A DNA stretch of 64,000 bases, taken from assembly GCA_963844055.1 (NCBI GenBank), contig CAWJMN010000002.1:1550001-1614000 (forward strand), read 5' to 3'. The stretch is from CAWJMN01 sp963844055 (GTDB lineage Bacteria > Planctomycetota > Planctomycetia > Pirellulales > Pirellulaceae). Each line of letters begins with the position of its first letter. Within the stretch, counting starts at the first letter, position 1. A program made the translations under genes and the position numbers. This document shows, one piece after another, positions 9,438 to 16,832 of this stretch. The notes under the pieces are model-generated. The model worked only from the letters and a program-made list of their open reading frames with translations, was not told the origin of the DNA and searched no databases.

Positions 9438-10181
9438 TTACCCCACCTTTTCTAGCGTGGGAAAACGCTGGGCTTTAATAAATCGGGAAACGTACTCATT
9501 GGCCGGATGCTGAATCAAATCGGCCAGGGTTCCTTGCTGGACAATTTGCCCTTCGCCTAGCAGTACTACATGGTCACCTAGGAAGCCCGCCTCACCCATA
9601 TCGTGCGTAACCAGCAGCACCGTCTTTTTGAGCGAGGTAAAAATGTGCCGTAGGTCTTCTTGCAAGTCGTAACGAACCAGCGGATCGAGTGCCCCCATCG
9701 GTTCGTCCAGCAGAACCACCGCAGGATCGAGCACTAAGGCTCGCATGATGCCGACGCGCTGCCTTTGCCCGCCAGAGATCTGTGTGGGGTAACGATCTAG
9801 CGCCGTCTTGGGCAACCGAGTTAGGTCAGCCAACTCTTCTACACGCTGCGCAATTCGCTTTGCATCCCAGCCCAGGTACTTCGCCAGCAGTCCGACATTT
9901 TCACGCGCGGACAGATGCGGAAACAAACCTCCATCTTGGAGCACATAACCCAGCCCCTGTCGAATCTTCAGCATGTTTGCCAGCGTAAGGCACTCGCCAC
10001 CGATCCACACTTCGCCCTGATCGGGCAAGAGCAAACCGAGCGTCATGCGAAGGAGCGTACTTTTGCCGCAGCCGCTAGGACCGATCAAAACCGTCGTTTG
10101 ACCGGGAACCAGTTTTAGCGTCGTCGGCTTGAGGACCTGCAAGTCACCAAATTTCTTGGCGACGTTAATCAGTTCAATCAT
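9438..10181 (-). CDS. ABC transporter ATPase, osmoprotectant/proline-betaine type
   Basis: This is a 247-residue ATP-binding subunit with all canonical motifs: Walker A GPSGCGKST, Q-loop LQDGGLFPHL, signature SGGQRQRVG, Walker B VVLLDEP with the D-loop GALDP, and H-loop THD. It powers the fused binding-protein/permease encoded 4 bases downstream. It lacks the C-terminal CBS pair found in longer OpuAA/ProV proteins. The ATG at 10181 overlaps the TGA of the upstream acyltransferase gene (ATGA), a sign of translational coupling; a longer open frame up to 10253 would add residues unlike the family. Confidence 0.9.
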   Translation of the reverse strand: MIELINVAKKFGDLQVLKPTTLKLVPGQTTVLIGPSGCGKSTLLRMTLGLLLPDQGEVWIGGECLTLANMLKIRQGLGYVLQDGGLFPHLSARENVGLLAKYLGWDAKRIAQRVEELADLTRLPKTALDRYPTQISGGQRQRVGIMRALVLDPAVVLLDEPMGALDPLVRYDLQEDLRHIFTSLKKTVLLVTHDMGEAGFLGDHVVLLGEGQIVQQGTLADLIQHPANEYVSRFIKAQRFPTLEKVG

Positions 10182-11380
10182 CGAGACTCTCCTCGGGCGG
10201 CGTTGATCTCGTGCAGTAGGTTTTGCACACGACCTTCTAATTGATCGGTCCACTGTGCAATCGCATCGCGCGAGCCACGTTCGCGAGGAACTTCTATCGG
10301 CTCTCCAAAACGGACGATTACGTTCCGTTCGCCCCGAATGCCGGGATAGTCAGCCTTCAGCACATCCTCTTCAAACTTGTCGAGCGTTTCGGCAATCCGT
10401 TCGAGCGAAGGCTTCTCTTCGATATAGTCACCCGGATAGCTAAACAGCTGCATCACAAAGAAGAGATCATCCATATCAATGGCAAGCTGTTCTAATTGCT
10501 CAGGCGTGACCCCTTCCTTTTCGCTGGCACCAATCACGGCGCGGCGCATCTCTTTGACCCGTTCAGGAATTGGCCCGCCTTCCGCTTGCACATTGTTTTT
10601 AGCTTCAATACGTGCCAAAACGGCGCAGGCGAGATTTCGCGTTCGTTCGCGGAGCGTTCCCGCATGAGGTCGGCCGAGATATTCCAGCTCCTTCAGCGTT
10701 AGCACCCCTTCGGCAAATTTGTAAATCCGCTCTGGCAAGGTGAGCTCAGTCCGAGGTCGCCAATGGAGCGATTCTTCCAGTCGCGTCATTAGCTTTTCCA
10801 GTTCCGGAAGCGGATCTTTTACATAGTAGGCCTTCAGCGCGACAGGAATGGTCACGATAGGACGATCAGACTTTTTGGCGGCCGACATAGCCACGGCTGC
10901 CGCGCCATCTCGAAACGGCGTAATGCGATCATTGCTGTGGTAGATGTCTCCTTCGGGAAAAATCACCAAGGGATAAGGACTTTCTTTCAGGAGGTCCACC
11001 CCTTGCTTGAAAGCACGCAGGTCGTTCCCTTCGCGATTGATGCTAAAGCAGCCGTGACGCTGTAGTACCCAGCGTTCGAGCTTTGAACTCATTTCAAAGA
11101 CTTGCCAGGCCGACATGAAATGAAACGGCGAGCCAACGCGATGGCCCGCTTCGATCATCACGTACGAGTCGTAATGGAATGAGTGATTGGGGGTGATCAT
11201 GATCCCCGCTTTACTCGCCAACGCCTGTTTTATGTGCTCAGTTCCTTGCACCTCGATGTGCTTGAACTTTGTATGGTTTCGCAGCGTGCGATTGATTAGT
11301 GGCCGCCACAAACGGACGAGCCACGGTGTCATTTTCGGCTCCCACCAAGTGGGCGGCGTCTTAAAAGGCTGGCGATTCAT
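10178..11380 (-). CDS. PlsC-like lysophospholipid acyltransferase
   Basis: This 400-residue protein has acyltransferase motif I NHSFHYDS (His66-X4-Asp71) and motif III FPEGDIYHSND, the hallmarks of 1-acyl-glycerol-3-phosphate acyltransferases. About 170 extra residues at the C-terminus are mostly helical and charged and do not match a domain I recognise. No obvious transmembrane helix is seen apart from weakly hydrophobic stretches, so it is probably a peripheral inner-membrane enzyme that acylates a glycerolipid. It is the first gene of a three-gene operon with the betaine-type transporter and overlaps the ATPase gene by 4 bases. That pairing suggests membrane remodelling tied to osmotic stress, which is inference. 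Confidence 0.82.
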   Translation of the reverse strand: MNRQPFKTPPTWWEPKMTPWLVRLWRPLINRTLRNHTKFKHIEVQGTEHIKQALASKAGIMITPNHSFHYDSYVMIEAGHRVGSPFHFMSAWQVFEMSSKLERWVLQRHGCFSINREGNDLRAFKQGVDLLKESPYPLVIFPEGDIYHSNDRITPFRDGAAAVAMSAAKKSDRPIVTIPVALKAYYVKDPLPELEKLMTRLEESLHWRPRTELTLPERIYKFAEGVLTLKELEYLGRPHAGTLRERTRNLACAVLARIEAKNNVQAEGGPIPERVKEMRRAVIGASEKEGVTPEQLEQLAIDMDDLFFVMQLFSYPGDYIEEKPSLERIAETLDKFEEDVLKADYPGIRGERNVIVRFGEPIEVPRERGSRDAIAQWTDQLEGRVQNLLHEINAARGESR

Positions 11381-11680
11381 AGCAGAATATCAGGCTAGGC
11401 CGGGGGAGATCTTGGGTCATTAGGCGTGATATGATACCCCGGCCATTTGGCAGCTGCGATAGTAGAGGGGAAAGTTTTTCGCAGGGGAACTTCTGCGCAG
11501 CAAACGATGCTTCAGCCATGCGTCTTTACATGGCCAAAGCACTCGCGGTTCACGTGGGCCAGCTCAAAAAAGCAATCGAAGTCGCATGGCCCTTGCGGCG
11601 ACCAACTGGCAATTGATCGCCGTGCAAAGATTCTTGGCCGGATGAAGCTGTCAGGTGAAGGCCTGATCTACAAAATCCCA
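11381..11680. other. Intergenic region, 300 bases
   Basis: The region lies between the acyltransferase start and the stop of the Gfo/Idh-like gene, both on the minus strand, so it should hold the promoter of the acyltransferase operon. No clear box, hairpin or repeat stood out, and the small open frames reaching into it are shadows. Confidence 0.5.
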
Positions 11681-12739
11681 CTACAGCGGCTTGAGTGGAA
11701 CAACGGCGCCGTTTTGGGTGCGGCTTTCTTCAGCGGCTTGCAACAGAGCAAAGATTTCCAGCATCTCCGCTGAAGAGACGGGAGGCTCGCCCCCTTTGAA
11801 ATATTTAGCCAGCTCGATCGCAAGTCCGCCGTAGCCCATGTACTTGTCATCTGTGGGAACGACCCCTTTGACGGGAACGCCATGGCCATAGATGCCAGCC
11901 GTGGAAACCCCTTTGTCGCCAAAGACGGTCGCGCTGTATTTAACCGCCCCTTCTTTAATTCCACGATAGGTGCCGACGCGGCCATCGCTCCAGGTGCAGG
12001 TGAAAACCTCGGCTGTCGGCGTGGAGGTGCAAGTGACTTTGACGCAGCCCGGCCCCATGATGGTGTAGAGCGTTTCGATGCTATGCAAAGGTCGGATGAA
12101 CTTGTCGGCGTCGGAGGCCTTCACATCAAATCCGCCGTACACGTCGCAGCCGATCACGCGGCCGACTTCGGGATGATTTCGCATGCCGATGAAGCCGGGA
12201 CTAAATCGATGTTGCGAGCAACTCCAACAGGGAACTTTGGCTTCTTGGGCGAGTTTCAAAATCGCCACGGCATCCGCCGGCGACGAAGCGAGCGGCCGAC
12301 CGATGAACAGGCGTTTTCCCGATTTGATGACGGCCGTTGCTTGTTGCAAATGGAGCCGTCCATCGAGACTCCACATCATCACGACGTCGCAGCTGGCCAG
12401 CAGTTCATCCAGAGTGCCAACCATTTTGACCGGCGGAACCTTGTCTTTAGGATCGGCAGGGTTTTGATGGGCCGCCAGCATCTGCGGCGTCCAGCGCTCG
12501 GTCAGTGCGGCGCTTTCGGGATAGTCGGGGCTAATCACCGGCAACGCCGCGACAACGCGCAGCCCGGCCAGGTCCCCTTCGGCCTTAGGATTGTTAAAGA
12601 ACTGGACGTACTCTACCGCTTGATAATTATCAAATCCTAAAATGCCAACACGCACAGGCTCAGCGGCTTGGCCCGAATGCATCGCGCCGGCGAAGCCACT
12701 CATCCAAAGAGCTACCATCAGCAAGAGAGAAAGACGCAT
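11681..12739 (-). CDS. Secreted Gfo/Idh/MocA-like protein with altered catalytic motif
   Basis: The protein has 352 residues with a signal peptide (1 to about 25). It starts with a Rossmann-like strand (VRVGILGFDN) and keeps the order of a Gfo/Idh/MocA oxidoreductase: TLDELLASCDVVMMW, then GKRLFIGRPLASS, then a C-terminal sheet domain with IMGPGCVKVTC. Where active family members have EKP, this protein has GRP, so the catalytic lysine is missing, and the nucleotide motif GXLGFDN is also degenerate. Planctomycetes carry many exported Gfo/Idh proteins. This one may bind a sugar or act without NAD turnover. It appears monocistronic. Confidence 0.72.
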   Translation of the reverse strand: MRLSLLLMVALWMSGFAGAMHSGQAAEPVRVGILGFDNYQAVEYVQFFNNPKAEGDLAGLRVVAALPVISPDYPESAALTERWTPQMLAAHQNPADPKDKVPPVKMVGTLDELLASCDVVMMWSLDGRLHLQQATAVIKSGKRLFIGRPLASSPADAVAILKLAQEAKVPCWSCSQHRFSPGFIGMRNHPEVGRVIGCDVYGGFDVKASDADKFIRPLHSIETLYTIMGPGCVKVTCTSTPTAEVFTCTWSDGRVGTYRGIKEGAVKYSATVFGDKGVSTAGIYGHGVPVKGVVPTDDKYMGYGGLAIELAKYFKGGEPPVSSAEMLEIFALLQAAEESRTQNGAVVPLKPL

Positions 12740-12799
12740 CGGTAAAGGCTCCTAAGAGAGGTGGTTACAACAATTCCCAGTCAAGTTACAAAAGGCGGC

Positions 12800-13552
12800 T
12801 CACTTCTTTTCTTCCGAAGCGGCAGGCTTCTTCAAAACGCTCAGCGCATCACGCACTTCTTCGAGAACATCATCATTGGTATCGCTCAGCGCTTCTTCTA
12901 AAGCAGCGATAACTTCAGGGGTCGACGTGCCCGAATGGCTGAGCGCTTCGGCGGCATTGGTGCGAACGGATGCAAACTTGTCTTTGAGAAGCTTGATGAT
13001 CTCGGCCGTGATGCGAGGGTCCTTGGCCTGCAATCGCCAAGCGGTTTCGAGCGCTTGGTTGCGAACTTCGTAATCGGGATCGGTCAGGCCGATAAGGATT
13101 GCGGGGGTCGCTTCAATTGGATCGGTGCCGACAAAGCAAATAGCGCTAAGGGCGTGAGCGCGCGTCTCGGCACTGGCATCGTTGACACATTCAATCAGCT
13201 CTGGAGAGGCTGGCTTTCCTGCCGGGCCAATAAAGTCAATCGCTCGAATGGCCGCACTGCGTTCGGCAGGATCGCTACTTTTCAAGGAGCGACGAAGCGA
13301 AGGGACAGCGGATGAACCAAGCCGTTGCAGAGCAAATCCTGCCGTCATGCGAACACTATTTTCTTCGTCGTCCATGGCCGCTCGCAGCCACGGCACCGAT
13401 ACAGAGCCCGCATAGGACATGATCTGCAGCCCGTACTCTCGGCCCATGGGAACTTTCCACATTTGGTGAATCGCCACGCCAACCGCTACGAAAACAACAA
13501 GCCACTTGGCGACTAAAAGCAGCCATTTGCGAGACGCAGGTTTTTGTTCCAT
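12800..13552 (-). CDS. Membrane-anchored HEAT-repeat protein
   Basis: The 250-residue protein has one N-terminal membrane helix (WLLLVAKWLVVFVAVGVAI) and then tandem HEAT/PBS-lyase-like helical repeats, for example PSLRRSLKSSDPAERSAAIR, ILIGLTDPDYEVRNQALET and ALEEALSDTNDDVLEEVRD. Such repeats form a binding solenoid, so a scaffold role on the outer face of the membrane is plausible. The start at 13552 was chosen because GGAG lies 9 bases upstream; an in-frame ATG at 13567 is the alternative. The partner is unknown. Confidence 0.78.
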   Translation of the reverse strand: MEQKPASRKWLLLVAKWLVVFVAVGVAIHQMWKVPMGREYGLQIMSYAGSVSVPWLRAAMDDEENSVRMTAGFALQRLGSSAVPSLRRSLKSSDPAERSAAIRAIDFIGPAGKPASPELIECVNDASAETRAHALSAICFVGTDPIEATPAILIGLTDPDYEVRNQALETAWRLQAKDPRITAEIIKLLKDKFASVRTNAAEALSHSGTSTPEVIAALEEALSDTNDDVLEEVRDALSVLKKPAASEEKK

Positions 13553-13787
13553 GGAACGGCGCTCCAATATTCACACGGCCGAGAGAGGGTTTATCATTTG
13601 CTAGAACCTGGGACCAGGTAAACGTGATTATTCTCTAGTTAGAAGTGGCAATCTAGTGGCTACCGCTTGCGACCCGCCTTTGGCCCAAGTGCCCCGACGA
13701 TTTACGGCAGCGCTTTGGGTAGAATGCAGTCCGCCTTTTCTGCCAAGGCATTTTGAATTGCCAATTCACCGTTACAAAAAGCCTTTG

Positions 13788-13795
13788 AAGGAGAT
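13788..13795 (+). promoter_or_regulatory. Ribosome binding site fixing a TTG start
   Basis: GAAGGAGA lies about 5-7 bases upstream of the TTG at 13800 and decides the start of the ABM-domain gene, which otherwise has an open frame reaching back to 13656. Confidence 0.7.
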
Positions 13796-13799
13796 ACCG

Positions 13800-14108
13800 T
13801 TGATCCACGTCATCGCTACGATTGAATTGCACCCTGGTACGCGTGCCCAGTTCCTTGCCGAGTTTGCCAAGGTGGTTCCCGATGTCCACGCCGAAGAAGG
13901 CTGCATCGAATACGGTCCCACGGTCGACGTTGCCAGCGGCAGCCCGGCACAAATTCCTCTGCGAGACGATGTTGTCACCGTGGTAGAAAAATGGTCGAGC
14001 GTTGAAACGCTTACCGCTCACAGCGTTGCTCCACACATGCAAGCGCTACGAGTTCGGATCAAGCCGTTCGTGATTCGCACCACGCTACAGGTTCTTTCGC
14101 CCGCGTAG
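13800..14108 (+). CDS. Antibiotic biosynthesis monooxygenase (ABM) domain protein
   Basis: The 102-residue protein has the ABM/YgiN dimeric alpha-beta fold: it opens with IHVIATIELHPGTRAQFLAEF, continues with EEGCIEYGP and VVEKWSSVETLTAHSVAPHM. Members act as cofactor-free quinol or small aromatic monooxygenases in the cytoplasm. The TTG start at 13800 is supported by an AAGGAGA site just upstream, and the resulting length matches the family (about 95-105). It is a single gene, convergent with the NosR-ApbE fusion. Confidence 0.82.
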   Translation: MIHVIATIELHPGTRAQFLAEFAKVVPDVHAEEGCIEYGPTVDVASGSPAQIPLRDDVVTVVEKWSSVETLTAHSVAPHMQALRVRIKPFVIRTTLQVLSPA

Positions 14109-14151
14109 AAATGGGTACTTAGCTGCCAAGGATGGCTGAGGTGCTTGAAAA

Positions 14152-16761
14152 CTACTTGGCCAAATGTTGCTGGCGAGCAAGTGGTGAAAGGTGGATTTGA
14201 TGATCGGGATCGACCAGTAAAACCGGTCGGGATTGCTGGTCGGCCAGGGTCAAAGCATCGGGAAGCCCAACGGCCAACATCACCGTCGCCCAAGCATCGG
14301 CTTCGAGCGCAGTAGGAGCCACGACCGCTGCCAAAATTGTCGTAGCGGGAACGGGGCGACCGGTCTTGGGCGATATGAGGTGATGCGCGGTCGTCTCGCC
14401 AAGCTGTTGTTTGCTGCGATAGATTCCACTGGTGGCGAGTGCTCGATCTTGCAGCGTTAGAGTCTGCAAGGGACGGGATGGATCACGAGGGTTCTCGATG
14501 GCGACCGACCAAGCCCCTTTGGCAAGTAGTTCTCCGCCGACATCGATCAAGTACTCTTTTACGCCGGCATCGTCTAGCAGCTTGGCCACTTGATCGGCCG
14601 CATAACCTTGCAATAGTGAGCCCAGATCGATCTGCAATTGCGGATCGGTCTTGCGAAGGGTGTTTTGATCGGGATCGACAATCAGCTTTTGCCAGCCAAC
14701 ACGCGCGAGGAGCTGGGCGATTTGTTCATCGGTTGGTGGCGACGCTTTTTGACCACTGGGGCCGGAGCCCCAAGCATCGACAAGGGGTGCAATGGTAATG
14801 TCGTAACGTCCGTCGGACATTTCACTGAGCTGCTTGGCATGGGAAACAAGCTTTATTAGCTCAGCCGGCTGCTCGGTTTCTAAGGTGGTCTCGCTGGCAT
14901 TGAACTGCGCGGTGTAGGAATTCGGCCGCCAGTGCGAGAGGGTGCTTTCGATCCGGTCGAGTTCCGTAGCGATGATCGGCGCGAGCGAAATTAGGTCGTG
15001 CTGGCCGCGTACTTTTAAGGACCAAGTCGTACCAAATGCTTTGCCGCTGATTTCGGCCGAGCTAGATTCAGCCGGCTTGGTTGCCAGTGGCTTGTTGGAT
15101 TTTGACAAAGGGGTGCTGGACGATTGAAGCAGCTTGGGCCCCAGCAATAGAGCCATGCTGATTAAAACAAGCGAGCCAGCAATCCAATCCCGCGTGGCGA
15201 CTTGGTCGCGACTACCCGTCCCTTTGATAAATTTGAGCAGCTCACCGGTGGGGCATCCGTATCGGCAATAGGCTTGCGGTACAAACAGCGAAGCGACTAG
15301 TCCCACAATGGCGACGATCGCTGAAATTAGCGCAGCACCTTTAAGCGCCCAACCATCAAACGGTTCCAGCGTGGCTAGATCAAAACTTCGATAGAAAATC
15401 CCCAGCAGTGCGCTGGCGACTAGCAGTGCGGCGGGCAGACGCAAAAGCCAACGCTGAAGATTGCTGGGGATGCGTAGATGGAGACGTTTGAACTGACCCA
15501 GCCAGGTTTGTGCGGCGCCATGAGGGCAAAGTTGTTGGCAATAGATCTGACGCTGGGTCGTCCAAGGAATGAGTAACGCAACCGCCACCAGTAAAACGAC
15601 CGAAGGGGCTGTCTGCCACGGAATGCCATGTCGCGCCCAGCCAACCACTAAAGCCAGCGAGAGCAAATCACCAATCCAAACTAAAAAAGCAACCACCAAA
15701 ACCGCTTGCCAAACCCAACGGGCAGGTCGATACGTGCGCAGCGGACTAAACGCCATGGCCAGCCCACCGACGAGAATCGCCAACAGTCCTGGGGACCAAC
15801 GACGCGCTGCGCTAATCGACTGAGCTTGTGCTTCTTCAAATGCGAATCGACGGCGAATGCCATCGGCCACGGCAAAGCTGGTTTGGGTAGCACCGGAGAC
15901 CCCTTCGATCCCTTCGCGAGAGAAATCGATGTGCGCCCAGTCGTGCAGACTGCGTCCCGAGAGGAGGCGACGAAATTCTTCATCGGTTCGAACACGATCT
16001 ACATAGTCGGGCGTATCGTAACTACGACGAATCACAAACCCGACGACAGTTTGGCCATCGGCACTCACGCCGACGAGTGATTCGGTCGGGCCGCGATAGC
16101 CGTGCCCATTATCGGTTTGAGGGGACGTACGAACCGCGAAGCCCAGCGTGTCTTCTTTTTTGCCTACGACCTTTAGCCAGCCGCGACGGGAATCATCCGC
16201 CAGAAAATGATGGGCATCTGGAAAAAGGGATTGTACTTCGGCAAGGGTGACGGGTTCTGGAAAGCGGAGTGAAACGACAGAGCCATTGAGCCGACGCTGA
16301 ATCGCCTCCGCCATCGCTAGGCTGGTAAGGGTCGATCCGCTGACCCCTTCGATCTTCGGCGGCGGAGCACTCGGATGCAGGCCGATGAACTGCTTCCAGA
16401 AGGTGTCGTTACTTTTGATGTCATCCACATGGGCCTGGGTATCGCCGCTACTCAAAAGACGGACGCCGATCACTTGCTGCTGTGGATCGAGAGCGATGAG
16501 CAAATTGCTGGGGCCCGTGTAACCCACCAAATCATCCGTATGTGGCGAAGTGGTTAGCAAAAGCCCAAGGGTGTGGCCTTCTTGATCTTGAACCGTTTGT
16601 CCGCCCCATTGTGGATCGCCACCGGCAAAATGATCGGCCTCGGGAAAGAAGGTCTTCGCTGCGGAAAGTGGAATATCATCGGGAGGCTTGGGCTGGACTG
16701 CGGCAACATGAAGTAGCCAAGCGACGACGACTAAAACGGCCCCTCGATAAAGACGCGGCAG
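14152..16761 (-). CDS. NosR-like flavo/iron-sulfur membrane protein fused to ApbE (FAD:protein FMN transferase)
   Basis: The domain order is two periplasmic FMN-binding modules with the covalent flavin motifs GVSGSTLTS and GVSGATQTS, a multi-helix membrane region, two cysteine clusters on loops between helices (CQQLCPHG and CRYGCPTGELL), and a C-terminal ApbE-like domain (ALATSGIY, HLISPKTGRPV). NosR passes electrons toward nitrous oxide reductase and ApbE/NosX attaches FMN, so this fusion joins acceptor and modifier. The C-terminal ferredoxin of classical NosR is absent, and the ApbE motif reads LQGYAAD where AKGYAVD is usual. No nosZ is in view. The N-terminus is uncertain: the frame is open beyond the first TTG (16560), and residues upstream (FFPEADHF, WGGQTVQDQEG) match NosR, so a CTG at 16761 or a frameshift from an ATG at 16823 is more likely. 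Confidence 0.8.
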   Translation of the reverse strand: MPRLYRGAVLVVVAWLLHVAAVQPKPPDDIPLSAAKTFFPEADHFAGGDPQWGGQTVQDQEGHTLGLLLTTSPHTDDLVGYTGPSNLLIALDPQQQVIGVRLLSSGDTQAHVDDIKSNDTFWKQFIGLHPSAPPPKIEGVSGSTLTSLAMAEAIQRRLNGSVVSLRFPEPVTLAEVQSLFPDAHHFLADDSRRGWLKVVGKKEDTLGFAVRTSPQTDNGHGYRGPTESLVGVSADGQTVVGFVIRRSYDTPDYVDRVRTDEEFRRLLSGRSLHDWAHIDFSREGIEGVSGATQTSFAVADGIRRRFAFEEAQAQSISAARRWSPGLLAILVGGLAMAFSPLRTYRPARWVWQAVLVVAFLVWIGDLLSLALVVGWARHGIPWQTAPSVVLLVAVALLIPWTTQRQIYCQQLCPHGAAQTWLGQFKRLHLRIPSNLQRWLLRLPAALLVASALLGIFYRSFDLATLEPFDGWALKGAALISAIVAIVGLVASLFVPQAYCRYGCPTGELLKFIKGTGSRDQVATRDWIAGSLVLISMALLLGPKLLQSSSTPLSKSNKPLATKPAESSSAEISGKAFGTTWSLKVRGQHDLISLAPIIATELDRIESTLSHWRPNSYTAQFNASETTLETEQPAELIKLVSHAKQLSEMSDGRYDITIAPLVDAWGSGPSGQKASPPTDEQIAQLLARVGWQKLIVDPDQNTLRKTDPQLQIDLGSLLQGYAADQVAKLLDDAGVKEYLIDVGGELLAKGAWSVAIENPRDPSRPLQTLTLQDRALATSGIYRSKQQLGETTAHHLISPKTGRPVPATTILAAVVAPTALEADAWATVMLAVGLPDALTLADQQSRPVLLVDPDHQIHLSPLARQQHLAK

Positions 16762-16832
16762 CGCGCAAGCAGTCGCGATTGAACGCTGCGACTGCTCTTT
16801 GAGAGTGGGGGCGTGGAGCGCATGAGGAAGAG

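Noticed and set aside
11882..12640. 252-codon open frame on the + strand
   Set aside because: Antisense to the Gfo/Idh-like gene.
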